In this document: piece after piece, positions 15,818 through 22,942 of the stretch
Position numbering within the stretch: the first letter of the stretch is position 1
How the letters are laid out: each line of letters begins with the position of its first letter
The notes under the pieces: generated by a model
Seen by the model: the letters and a program-made list of their open reading frames with translations, nothing else
The model's database searches: none
Told to the model about the DNA's origin: nothing
NCBI GenBank assembly: GCA_934229395.1
Contig: CAKQDL010000012.1
Coordinates: 1-41,342 of the forward strand
DNA: 41,342 nucleotides
From: an uncultured Peptococcaceae bacterium
Lineage (GTDB): Bacteria; Bacillota; Peptococcia; Peptococcales; Peptococcaceae
Direction of reading: 5' to 3'
Made by a program: the position numbers and the translations under genes

Positions 15818-17440
15818 GTGAGTATTGTTTCATTCAAACGGCGTTTGAGCAGAGAATTTAGCGGCTACAATGCCCAAAAATTCACCAAGGACTTATTAGC
15901 AGGTGTTACAGTTGCGGCTGTTGCCTTACCACTTGCGCTCGCTTTTGGTGTAAGTAGTGGCGCCGACGCAGGTGCAGGTCTTATTACAGCAATTATTGCC
16001 GGTCTTTTGATTGGCGGGCTATCTGGTGCGTCCTATCAGATTTCTGGTCCTACCGGGGCCATGAGTGCCATTCTCTTGGGGCTTTCAGCACAGTATGGGC
16101 TTCAAGGCGTGTTTGTGGCAAGCTGTATGTCAGGTATTATCCTGATTATTGCCTCCGTCCTAAAGGCTGGTAAGCTCGTTTCCTTTATTCCGAAGAGCGT
16201 TATGACAGGCTTTACCAGTGGTATCGCCGTCATCATCGCCGGTGGCCAAATTGACAACTTCTTTGGTACCACCTCCGAAGGCAGTGGTCTTATTGAAAAT
16301 ATTGCTTCCTATTTTAGACTTGGCTTTCACATCAACCCATCTTCCCTTTTCTTTGGGATGGTGGTTGTTTTAATCATGATTTTTTGGCCAAAGCGCTTCC
16401 AACAATATTGCCCAGCATCTCTTTTGGGGATTATTGTGGCCTTGGTGCTTCATCTCGTTCTTCCTATGGAAGTTGCAGAAGTTGGCGCCATTCCAACCAC
16501 CCTTTTGCCAGATGTGCGCCTGACCTTCTCTGAAATTCCCTGGACAAACATTTCCAGCCTTATTGCACCAGCGTTTTCCATTGCAGCCCTTGGGATGATT
16601 GAATCCCTCCTTTGCGGCTTGAGTGCAGGGAATATGAAGCATGAACCAATTGATGCCGACCAAGAAATCTTCGCGCAAGGCGTGGGTAATATGCTTATCC
16701 CATTCTTTGGTGGTGTGCCAGCAACGGCTGCTATTGCACGTACCAGCGTGGCCATCAAATCTGGTGGCCAAACACGTATGGTAAGCATCATCCACTCCTT
16801 GGTGCTTTTGGCAGCCATGTTCCTTTTGGGGCCACTCATGTCCAAAATTCCAATGCCAGCTCTAGCCGGCGTACTTATGATGACCGCTTGGAACATGAAC
16901 GACTGGAAAGCAATCAACCATATTTTCTCCGATCGTTTAAAATCCAGTATGATTAACTTCTGCGTCACCATGGCCGGCACCATCATCTTCGACCTTACCA
17001 CTGCCATCATCATGGGTATTTGCGCATCCGTAATCATCTTCGTTGTCAATAGCTCCAACCTTCATGTAGAAGTAAGCGATATCGACTTCGACCGTCTAGG
17101 CTACAAGGCCGACATTCACCGCCATGCCGTAAAAATTGTTTACGTCAGCGGCCCGCTCTTCTTTGCATCTCAAGGCGTTTTAACCAAAAAAATCTCCAAG
17201 CACATCGAATGTTCCACCGCCATCATCCTTTCCATCCGAGGCGTGTCCTCCATCGACGAAAGCGGCGCAGCCGAGCTCAAAGAAATCTACGAAATGTGCC
17301 AAGATGCAGATACAAAATTCGTCCTCTGCGGCGTAGCACAGCCAGTACAGAAAAAACTCAAACGCTACGAAGACAAGGTATCCGACCACGTAGCATGGGA
17401 TGCCATCAAAGCTGTAGAGTATATAGAAGAAACGTATTGA
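15818..17440 (+). CDS. SulP-family anion transporter with STAS domain
   Basis: Secondary anion transporter or channel of the SLC26/SulP family (substrates include sulfate, bicarbonate and dicarboxylates). 540 aa. The N-terminus FTKDLLAGVTVAAVALPLALAFG is the SulP signature with TM1. About 12-14 helices follow, including SYQISGPTGAMSAIL in TM3 and FGGVPATAAIARTSVAIKSGG in the middle. The C-terminal STAS domain (about 430-540) has the phosphorylation-loop-like block SIRGVSSIDESGAAEL. GTG start with GAGGGAAAT before it. It follows the ASST-family gene in the same direction, which tempts a sulfate link, but each has its own promoter and terminator. Substrate not determinable. Confidence 0.92.
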   Translation: MSIVSFKRRLSREFSGYNAQKFTKDLLAGVTVAAVALPLALAFGVSSGADAGAGLITAIIAGLLIGGLSGASYQISGPTGAMSAILLGLSAQYGLQGVFVASCMSGIILIIASVLKAGKLVSFIPKSVMTGFTSGIAVIIAGGQIDNFFGTTSEGSGLIENIASYFRLGFHINPSSLFFGMVVVLIMIFWPKRFQQYCPASLLGIIVALVLHLVLPMEVAEVGAIPTTLLPDVRLTFSEIPWTNISSLIAPAFSIAALGMIESLLCGLSAGNMKHEPIDADQEIFAQGVGNMLIPFFGGVPATAAIARTSVAIKSGGQTRMVSIIHSLVLLAAMFLLGPLMSKIPMPALAGVLMMTAWNMNDWKAINHIFSDRLKSSMINFCVTMAGTIIFDLTTAIIMGICASVIIFVVNSSNLHVEVSDIDFDRLGYKADIHRHAVKIVYVSGPLFFASQGVLTKKISKHIECSTAIILSIRGVSSIDESGAAELKEIYEMCQDADTKFVLCGVAQPVQKKLKRYEDKVSDHVAWDAIKAVEYIEETY

Positions 17441-17449
17441 TAAAGTTGT

Positions 17450-17520
17450 CCCGCTCCACAAGGAGCGGGTGAATGACACAATAATAGCCCCTAGTTGCGA
17501 GATGCAACTAGGGGCTATTG
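17450..17520 (+). terminator. Tandem hairpins between SulP and the Trp transporter operon (bidirectional)
   Basis: First hairpin CCCGCTCC / GGAGCGGG (17450-17457 with 17462-17469). Second, 16-bp stem with arms 17483-17498 and 17504-17519 (AATAGCCCC and GGGGCTATT at the outer ends). The genes on each side are convergent. T-tracts are modest in both directions. Confidence 0.75.
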
Positions 17521-18312
17521 TTATCTTGTGAGCAAAGTTCTATCGGAGAGAACGAGGTTGGCGTTTTTGTAGTAGTGCATGATGTCTTCTTGGGTCATGT
17601 TGGCGCGTTCTTCACCTTGGATATCTAGGATGATTTTGCCACTGTCCATCATGATGGTGCGGTTGCCGACGCTGAGGGCGCTTTCTAGGTTGTGGGTAAT
17701 CATGAGGGTGGTGATGTTGTCTTCGGTGACAATGTCGTTGGTGAGGCGCATGACGTTTTCGGCGGAAATTGGGTCGAGGGCTGCGGTGTGTTCATCTAAG
17801 AGGAGCACATCTGGGGTCACGATGGTGGTCATAAGTAGGGCGATGGCTTGGCGTTGACCGCCAGAGAGGGTGCCAACTTTGACCTTCATTCTATCTTCTA
17901 AGCCCATACCAAAGTGAGAGAGTGGTTCACGGAAAATATCGCGGTTTTTCTTTGTAAGTGGGAAGCGCAGGGGACCGATGCGGTTAGAGGTGTAGGCTAG
18001 GGCGAGGTTTTCTTCGATGGTCATATTGGCAGCTGTGCCTTTAAGTGGATCTTGGAAAAGTCGACCGATGATGCGGGAGCGCTTGTGGGCAGGCATATAG
18101 GTAATGTCACGGTCTTCGAGCTTAATTTGGCCGCGATCAACAAAGAAATCGCCGCAAATAGCGTTAAACATGGTGGATTTGCCGGCGCCATTGGAGCCTA
18201 CAACGGTGATAAAATCGCCCTTGTTGATATGAAGGGAGAGGCCGTCTAAGGCTTTATGGGCGTGGGCTGTGCCTTTTGAAAAGGTTTTTTCTAATTTATT
18301 TAAGGTCAGCAT
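17521..18312 (-). CDS. trpZ: ABC transporter ATP-binding protein, TrpZ-like
   Basis: 263 aa. Walker A is VGSNGAGKST (about residues 38-47), followed by a Q-loop (RLFQDPLKGTA), signature LSGGQRQAIALLM, Walker B VLLLDEHTAAL and an H-loop MITHN. Pairs with the permease and lipoprotein upstream as a three-part importer of the class with an ABC_sub_bind receptor, which in streptococci imports tryptophan (TrpXYZ). It overlaps the permease gene by 17 bp. Ribosome site AGGAGAATAT is inside that gene. Substrate assignment rests on the tRNA-Trp T-box at 20334-20588. An interesting variant is HTAALDP in place of the common PTAALDP. Confidence 0.88.
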   Translation of the reverse strand: MLTLNKLEKTFSKGTAHAHKALDGLSLHINKGDFITVVGSNGAGKSTMFNAICGDFFVDRGQIKLEDRDITYMPAHKRSRIIGRLFQDPLKGTAANMTIEENLALAYTSNRIGPLRFPLTKKNRDIFREPLSHFGMGLEDRMKVKVGTLSGGQRQAIALLMTTIVTPDVLLLDEHTAALDPISAENVMRLTNDIVTEDNITTLMITHNLESALSVGNRTIMMDSGKIILDIQGEERANMTQEDIMHYYKNANLVLSDRTLLTR

Positions 18313-19207
18313 GGCTCATATTCTCCTTTTTGGCGCGGGACATTTCGTAAAATTGTTTCAAGGCTGGGATGGCCAAGGCAATGGTTACAATAACGGCGGA
18401 AAGCAGGCGGAAGGCTGCTGTTGGGAAGATGTTTGTTTGGTAAGCAAGGGCAATGAGGAGTCTGTATACAACGGAACCCAATACAGCGGCACAAAGGCCA
18501 CTGAGAACACCTTTTTGCCCCAGAAAGGCCTCGCCAATAATAACAGAGGCCAAGCCCACAACCAACATCCCAACGCCGCTGGAAATATCGGCAAATTGCT
18601 GATACTGGGCCAAGATGCCACCAGAAACGGCGATGATGCCGTTGGAGATGGCGAGGGCCAAAATTTTGGTGATCTTGATATTGATGGAAGAAGCGCGCAC
18701 CATGTCTTCATTATCGCCGGTGGCACGAATGGAAAGACCGATGCGTGTTTTAAAGAAATAATGTAAGAGCACAATGCAAAGCGCAACGAGAACGATGTTT
18801 AAAAGCATTTTGCTCATGTTTAGACTGCCACCACAAAGAGGTGCGACCACTTGGAAAATGGTATCTTTACCAATGAGGGTCATGTTGGATTTGCTGCCCA
18901 TGGCGAGCAGGTTTACTGAGTAAAGGCCACTCATGGTGAGAATACCGGCGAGGATGGCTGGAATATTGAGATAAACGTTCAATGCACCAGTGACCACGCC
19001 AGAAAGGGCGCCGGCCAAGAGGGCGAGAGCAATACCGAGAATAGGATGTCCCGCTTGCGTTGCCACCGCTGACACAACCAAGCCGAAGGTAAAGCTACCT
19101 TCGGCTGTGAGGTCAGGGATGTTCAAAATTCTAAAGGACATATATATGCCGATGGCCAAGAAGCCGTAAATCAGCCCTAGCTCTAAGCTACCTAGAAATA
19201 AAGTCAT
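18296..19207 (-). CDS. trpY: ABC transporter permease, TrpY-like
   Basis: 303 aa of strongly hydrophobic sequence, about eight to nine helices. Belongs with the BPD-type permeases of ABC_sub_bind systems (related to LivH/RbsC). The segment IPDLTAEGSFTFGLVVSA and the cytoplasmic loop RATGDNEDMVRASSINI are the regions most like the family, and the latter resembles the EAA-type coupling loop. Start ATG 19207 has AAAAGGAG 13 bp upstream, slightly distant. Second gene of the operon. Confidence 0.88.
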   Translation of the reverse strand: MTLFLGSLELGLIYGFLAIGIYMSFRILNIPDLTAEGSFTFGLVVSAVATQAGHPILGIALALLAGALSGVVTGALNVYLNIPAILAGILTMSGLYSVNLLAMGSKSNMTLIGKDTIFQVVAPLCGGSLNMSKMLLNIVLVALCIVLLHYFFKTRIGLSIRATGDNEDMVRASSINIKITKILALAISNGIIAVSGGILAQYQQFADISSGVGMLVVGLASVIIGEAFLGQKGVLSGLCAAVLGSVVYRLLIALAYQTNIFPTAAFRLLSAVIVTIALAIPALKQFYEMSRAKKENMSHADLK

Positions 19208-19240
19208 AAGAAATTGACATCTCCTTTTTGCGAGTGATGA

Positions 19241-20275
19241 TTACTTGTCGTCACCAGTGGTTTCTTTTACAAAGGTGGCGTTATCGGTGGCACCGTCTGG
19301 GAAGGTGATACCAATGTCTTTGATAAGGTCTTCGTTTAATACTTCGTTGCTTGCTGGGAAGACAACAGCTGGAATGTCTTTAACGGCTTTGCCTTCGAGG
19401 TATTCAATGATCATGTCGGCAGTTTTTGCACCGATTTCTTTGTCACTCATGGCTACAGTGGCCATGGCGCCGGCTTCAACGGTGGCTGCAGAGCAAGCGT
19501 AGGTTGGCTTTTTAAATTCGCGGGTCACTTGACCAACGAGGGCCATACCGCTTTGTACCATGGCGGAGTTTGGAATAAATACAGCGTCTACCTTAGGGAA
19601 GAGGTTTTGAGCGGCTTGTTGAATTTCGGAAGAGTTGGTGATAACGGCTTCTTCATAGGAAAGGCCTTTTTCGTCGAGATAAGACTTGGCTGCTTCTACG
19701 GTAGAAACAGCGTTGTCTTCACTGGTGTTGTAGATGAAGCCGTAGGTTTTTACATCCGGAGTGAGTTTTTCTGCAAGAGCAAAGATGTCTTCAACTGGGA
19801 TGGCGTTGCTGGTGCCAGTGGCGTTTTTGTCTGGGGCATCCATGTCTGAGATGATGCCGGCGGCTACTGGGTCGCTGACAGAGGTGAAGAACACAGGAAT
19901 GTCGCTACCGGCTGCTACGCAAGCTTGCGCTGCTGGAGTAGCGATTGGTGCTAAAACGTCGACGTCTTCGGTAATCAGATTTTGTACGATGGTGTTAAGG
20001 TTGGATGCATCGCCTTGGGCGTTTTGATATTCAATCTTGACCTTGTCTTCGCCATAACCCTTGGCTTCAAGCTCTTCAATAAGGCCTTCGCGCATATCGT
20101 CAAAGGCTGGGTTGTCCATGGCTTGGACAATGGCTACAGTGACTTGATCGTCTGATGCTTTTTCGCTAGAGGCGCTAGAGGAGGCATCAGAGCCACCGCC
20201 GCAGCCGGCGAAAGTGAGGAGCATGGTTGCTGTGAGTGCAGAAGCGATGAGTTTTTTGAACTTGTTGTTTTTCAT
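19241..20275 (-). CDS. trpX: ABC transporter substrate-binding lipoprotein, TrpX-like
   Basis: 344 aa from ATG 20275 (GGAGG 8 bp upstream). The frame continues upstream without a better start. Lipoprotein signal: KFKKLIASALTATMLLTFAGC, with the lipobox Cys near residue 27. Then a Ser-rich linker and a periplasmic-binding-protein type I fold typical of the ABC_sub_bind family (VAIVQAMDNPAFDDMREGL, GDASNLNTIVQNLI, FFTSVSDPVAAGI, IPNSAMVQSGMA). First gene of the transporter operon, read from the T-box leader. Predicted ligand: tryptophan, by regulation and not by binding-site residues. Confidence 0.88.
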   Translation of the reverse strand: MKNNKFKKLIASALTATMLLTFAGCGGGSDASSSASSEKASDDQVTVAIVQAMDNPAFDDMREGLIEELEAKGYGEDKVKIEYQNAQGDASNLNTIVQNLITEDVDVLAPIATPAAQACVAAGSDIPVFFTSVSDPVAAGIISDMDAPDKNATGTSNAIPVEDIFALAEKLTPDVKTYGFIYNTSEDNAVSTVEAAKSYLDEKGLSYEEAVITNSSEIQQAAQNLFPKVDAVFIPNSAMVQSGMALVGQVTREFKKPTYACSAATVEAGAMATVAMSDKEIGAKTADMIIEYLEGKAVKDIPAVVFPASNEVLNEDLIKDIGITFPDGATDNATFVKETTGDDK

Positions 20276-20333
20276 GGGAATAACCTCCAAAATTTTTTTG
20301 TTGGAAAGCCAAGAAGTGGGTGGTTTTAGGTAT

Positions 20334-20588
20334 AAAAAAAACACCTATCCTTTACCTAAAGGACAGATGCAACATCTGCGGTACCACCTTTATTAGCCCA
20401 AATGGACTCACCTCAAGCAGGATGCCAACACATCCCTCACCCTTAACGCGCGTGTTACGTCAGCTGCTACTGGTTGCCGTTCGCAGTGCCCTCCGTGGCC
20501 CATTATGCTAGCGCGTGTTTATCAGGCTTCCACCAACCCTGAATCGCTGGGAAATCGTTTGCTAACTTTACTTCCACATCTTTGGTTT
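20334..20588 (-). promoter_or_regulatory. T-box riboswitch, tRNA-Trp specific (specifier UGG)
   Basis: Reading the minus strand: stem I base GTGG pairs with CCAC. The 5' loop strand carries AGTA, then GTTAGC pairs with GCTAGC. The 3' loop strand is ATAATGGG, placing UGG (20502-20500) in the specifier position before a purine and the CCAC strand. The distal part has AGCGATTCAGGGTTGGTGGAAG-like T-box sequence. The T-box core TGGTACCGC is at 20386-20378 inside AAGGTGGTACCGC. The terminator arms CATCTGTCCTTT / AAAGGATAGGTG (20369-20358 with 20353-20342) pair over 12 bp and are followed by eight U residues. Uncharged tRNA-Trp would stabilise the antiterminator (AAAGG with CCTTT) and switch on transporter expression. 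Confidence 0.93.
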
Positions 20589-20594
20589 AAGGTT

Positions 20595-20623
20595 ATTTTA
20601 TGGGATGAGGTGTCATCTGTCAA
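20595..20623 (-). promoter_or_regulatory. Promoter of the T-box/TrpXYZ operon
   Basis: Minus strand TTGACA (20623-20618), 17-bp spacer and TAAAAT (20600-20595). Start of transcription expected near 20588. Confidence 0.85.
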
Positions 20624-20666
20624 TAGGCATTTGTCTTTTTTTAAAAAGTTTTTGTCATATATTTAC

Positions 20667-20740
20667 AAAAAAAACTCGGCGCTCTCGTTGGTGCCGAGCA
20701 AGACAAAAGAAAAACGGCACATTTTTTGCTGTGCCGTTTT
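20667..20740 (-). terminator. Tandem terminators after the NifX/NifB-like gene
   Basis: On the minus strand, AAAACGGCACA / TGTGCCGTTTT (20740-20730 with 20721-20711) comes first, directly after the gene. A second hairpin CTCGGC / GCCGAG (20698-20693 with 20680-20675) is followed by eight U residues (20674-20667). Together they insulate the gene from the T-box promoter just downstream. Confidence 0.85.
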
Positions 20741-20745
20741 GGGTC

Positions 20746-21099
20746 TTAGTGATGGCTGCAATCGTGGTGGTCGCAGCTGATTTGGTTGTCTTTGAGGGTG
20801 CCGGCGAGGTAGGCGGCCAAGACGTCCTCGATTGGGCCAGAGCAGCCGCGGATGACCTTGATGCCGTTGGCGGTGAGCACGTTGAGTGCGCCTTCGCCCA
20901 TGTTGCCAGCGAGAAGCAAGCGAATGCCCATGCGTGCCATGGTTGGTGCAATGTCAGACTTGCAGCCGCAGCCCTGTGGAGAAGCGAGGTCTTCTTGCGC
21001 TACAACAGCGCCGTTTTCGGTGGTGACAACGGTGTAATGATCGCAGTGACCAAAGTGATCGTCAATTCTGCCATCTCTTGTTGGTAATGCTAATTTCAT
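20746..21099 (-). CDS. NifX/NifB-family (dinitrogenase iron-molybdenum cofactor domain) small protein
   Basis: 117 aa from ATG 21099 (AGGAGGATA upstream). Family block: MKLALPTRDGRIDDHFGHCDHY at the N-terminus, KSDIAPTMARMGIRLLLAGNMGEGAL in the middle and GIKVIRGCSGPIEDVLAAYLAGTL near the end. This fold binds Fe-S or FeMo-cofactor precursors in NifX, NafY and NifB C-termini. In non-diazotrophic anaerobes stand-alone copies are of unknown role, probably metal-cluster carriers. The C-terminus CDHHDCSHH is Cys/His-rich and could bind metal. No nif genes nearby. Divergent from rnc. A TATAAT lies at 21132-21127 (minus) with a weak -35. Confidence 0.88.
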   Translation of the reverse strand: MKLALPTRDGRIDDHFGHCDHYTVVTTENGAVVAQEDLASPQGCGCKSDIAPTMARMGIRLLLAGNMGEGALNVLTANGIKVIRGCSGPIEDVLAAYLAGTLKDNQISCDHHDCSHH

Positions 21100-21170
21100 A
21101 ATTGTATCCTCCTGTTCATTGTGGGTATTATACAACGTTGGCTGGGGCCTTGTATAGTCCTTTCTCTGCC

Positions 21171-21199
21171 TTGCTATAAAATTTGATGTCGTGTAAAAT
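21171..21199 (+). promoter_or_regulatory. Predicted promoter of the rnc-smc-ftsY operon
   Basis: TTGCTA (21171-21176), 17-bp spacer and TAAAAT (21194-21199), 35 bases before rnc. Lies opposite the NifX-like gene promoter. Confidence 0.55.
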
Positions 21200-21233
21200 G
21201 AAAGGTGATTATGCCTTAATAAGGAGCGATTGT

Positions 21234-21953
21234 ATGACAAACGAAAGAAAAAAACAACTGCTGGCTTTGAGTGAAAAGCTGGGCATTGATAACATTGATT
21301 TGGCGCTTTTGCACCAGGCACTGATGCACCCTTCCTATGCAATGGAAAACCACACTGGCGGCGACAACCAACGCTTGGAATTTTTGGGCGATGCTGTTGT
21401 TGACCTCTTGATGGGTGAATATTTGTACCACAGTTTTCCGCAGGACGACGAAGGTAAGCTCACAAAAATGCGCGCGAGCCTCGTTTGCGAAGAAGCCTTG
21501 GCCGATGCCGCAACGCGCCTAGGCTTGAGCGACTATTTGCTGCTGGGCCATGGCGAGCGTACCTCTGGTGGTGCCACACGTCCGTCCAACCTGGCAGATG
21601 CATGGGAAGCCATGTGTGGTGCTATCTATTTGAGCTGTGGCATCGAGGTCTTGAAGCCTGTGCTCACAACCTATCTCGAGCACACCATTTCTATGGTCAA
21701 GGGTGGTTATTATGGCGATTACAAAACACGTCTCCAGGAATATATCCAACAAGAACCAAACCATGAGATTGAATACAATCTTTTGGAAGAAATTGGGCCT
21801 GCACACGCGCGCGACTTCCACGTGGAGGTGCTTGTCGACGGCAAAAGCTATGGAAAGGGCTGGGGCAAGTCCAAAAAAATTGCGCAGCGCGAAGCTGCTA
21901 TGAACGCACTGATTGCTTTTGGGCAATTGCCGCAAATGGAAAAATCTCGATGA
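21234..21953 (+). CDS. rnc: Ribonuclease III
   Basis: Double-strand RNA endonuclease for rRNA and mRNA processing. 239 aa from ATG 21234 (AAGGAG 7 bp upstream). Seen: the signature NQRLEFLGDAVVD (45-57) with the catalytic acidic cluster, a second acidic site in LADAWEAMCGAIYLS, and a C-terminal dsRNA-binding domain (about 165-235; DYKTRLQEYIQ at its start and KIAQREAAMNALIAF at its end). It overlaps the radical SAM gene by 4 bp (ATGA). The order rnc-radical SAM-smc-ftsY is shared by many anaerobic Bacillota. Confidence 0.97.
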   Translation: MTNERKKQLLALSEKLGIDNIDLALLHQALMHPSYAMENHTGGDNQRLEFLGDAVVDLLMGEYLYHSFPQDDEGKLTKMRASLVCEEALADAATRLGLSDYLLLGHGERTSGGATRPSNLADAWEAMCGAIYLSCGIEVLKPVLTTYLEHTISMVKGGYYGDYKTRLQEYIQQEPNHEIEYNLLEEIGPAHARDFHVEVLVDGKSYGKGWGKSKKIAQREAAMNALIAFGQLPQMEKSR

Positions 21954-22939
21954 AGGACGTTATTTTACCTGTATTTGTATCCCACATGGGCTGTCCGCAT
22001 CAATGTGTGTTTTGCAATCAATTTAAAATTGCTGGTGCATGGGAGCCGCCAACCTTTGAACGTTTGCTCAGAGATGCCCTCGATTGGAAAGCGAGCAGTG
22101 GTGTAACGCCAGAGCTTGCTTTTTATGGTGGGAGCTTCACAGCCATTGAGGAAAAGCTACAGCTCGATCTCTTGCTCCATGCGAAGGTTTTGAAGGATCA
22201 AGGCTTTATTCATAGCATTCGCCTTTCTACAAGACCAGATGCCCTAAGTGACAAAACGTTGGTGCGTTTAAAGGCGTATAGCGTGGATACCATAGAAATT
22301 GGTATGCAATCTTTGTGCGACGAGGTGCTTCTGGCCTCTGGCAGAGGGCATGACGCATGGACGGCAAAGGATGCCGTGCGACGCGTGAAGGAGGCTGGTT
22401 TTAAGGTGGGTGGGCAGCTTATGGTGGGTCTTCCGGGTGATACGCCCCAGCGCGCCATAAAAAGTGCCGTGGCACTCATTGACCTAGAGCCAGATTTTGT
22501 GCGCATTTACCCAACGGCTGTGGTGCGCGATACGCCCCTTGAAGCGCTCTATCGTTCGGGCCAATATGTGCCATGGGAGATGGATGTGTGCCTCGATGTG
22601 GTGGCAGAAATGCTGATGCTTTTTGATGGAGCTGCTATTCCTGTGATTCGCATTGGCCTTCAGGCTGAGGACAATTTGAGTCAGGGCGATGTGGTGGCTG
22701 GTCTTTACCACCCTGCTTTGGGTGAAATGGTCAAGGCGAGGGTTTACCGCAAAAAAATGAAAGCTCTTTTAAGGAAAAAAGAAAAAGACGAAATTGTCTT
22801 TGCAGTGGGTGAGCGTATGCTATCGCAGGCCATTGGTCAGCACAGAGCAAATATTTCCTACCTTGAAGATAAAACAGGCTGTAAGGTGAGCATTATGGCA
22901 GACAAAGCTATCAAAGGCAATGCTGTTGAGAGAAGGTGA
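21950..22939 (+). CDS. Radical SAM protein (Elp3-like/coproporphyrinogen-oxidase-like SAM domain)
   Basis: 329 aa. The [4Fe-4S]-binding motif is CPHQCVFC (CxxxCxxC) near residue 15-22. Further radical-SAM elements are AFYGGSFTAIE (the GGE-like SAM site), RLSTRPDAL, IEIGMQS and GGQLMVGLPGD. The SAM domain is of the Elp3 type, but the GNAT acetyltransferase domain of full Elp3 is missing. This gene type lies between rnc and smc in many Bacillota, and its reaction is unknown. A role in RNA modification would fit the neighbour rnc, but this is inference. Ends 3 bp before smc. Confidence 0.9.
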   Translation: MKDVILPVFVSHMGCPHQCVFCNQFKIAGAWEPPTFERLLRDALDWKASSGVTPELAFYGGSFTAIEEKLQLDLLLHAKVLKDQGFIHSIRLSTRPDALSDKTLVRLKAYSVDTIEIGMQSLCDEVLLASGRGHDAWTAKDAVRRVKEAGFKVGGQLMVGLPGDTPQRAIKSAVALIDLEPDFVRIYPTAVVRDTPLEALYRSGQYVPWEMDVCLDVVAEMLMLFDGAAIPVIRIGLQAEDNLSQGDVVAGLYHPALGEMVKARVYRKKMKALLRKKEKDEIVFAVGERMLSQAIGQHRANISYLEDKTGCKVSIMADKAIKGNAVERR

Positions 22940-22942
22940 GAT

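Noticed and set aside
21183..21234. Longer RNase III start at 21183
   Set aside because: It would begin inside the promoter. The ATG at 21234 has AAGGAG at the right distance.
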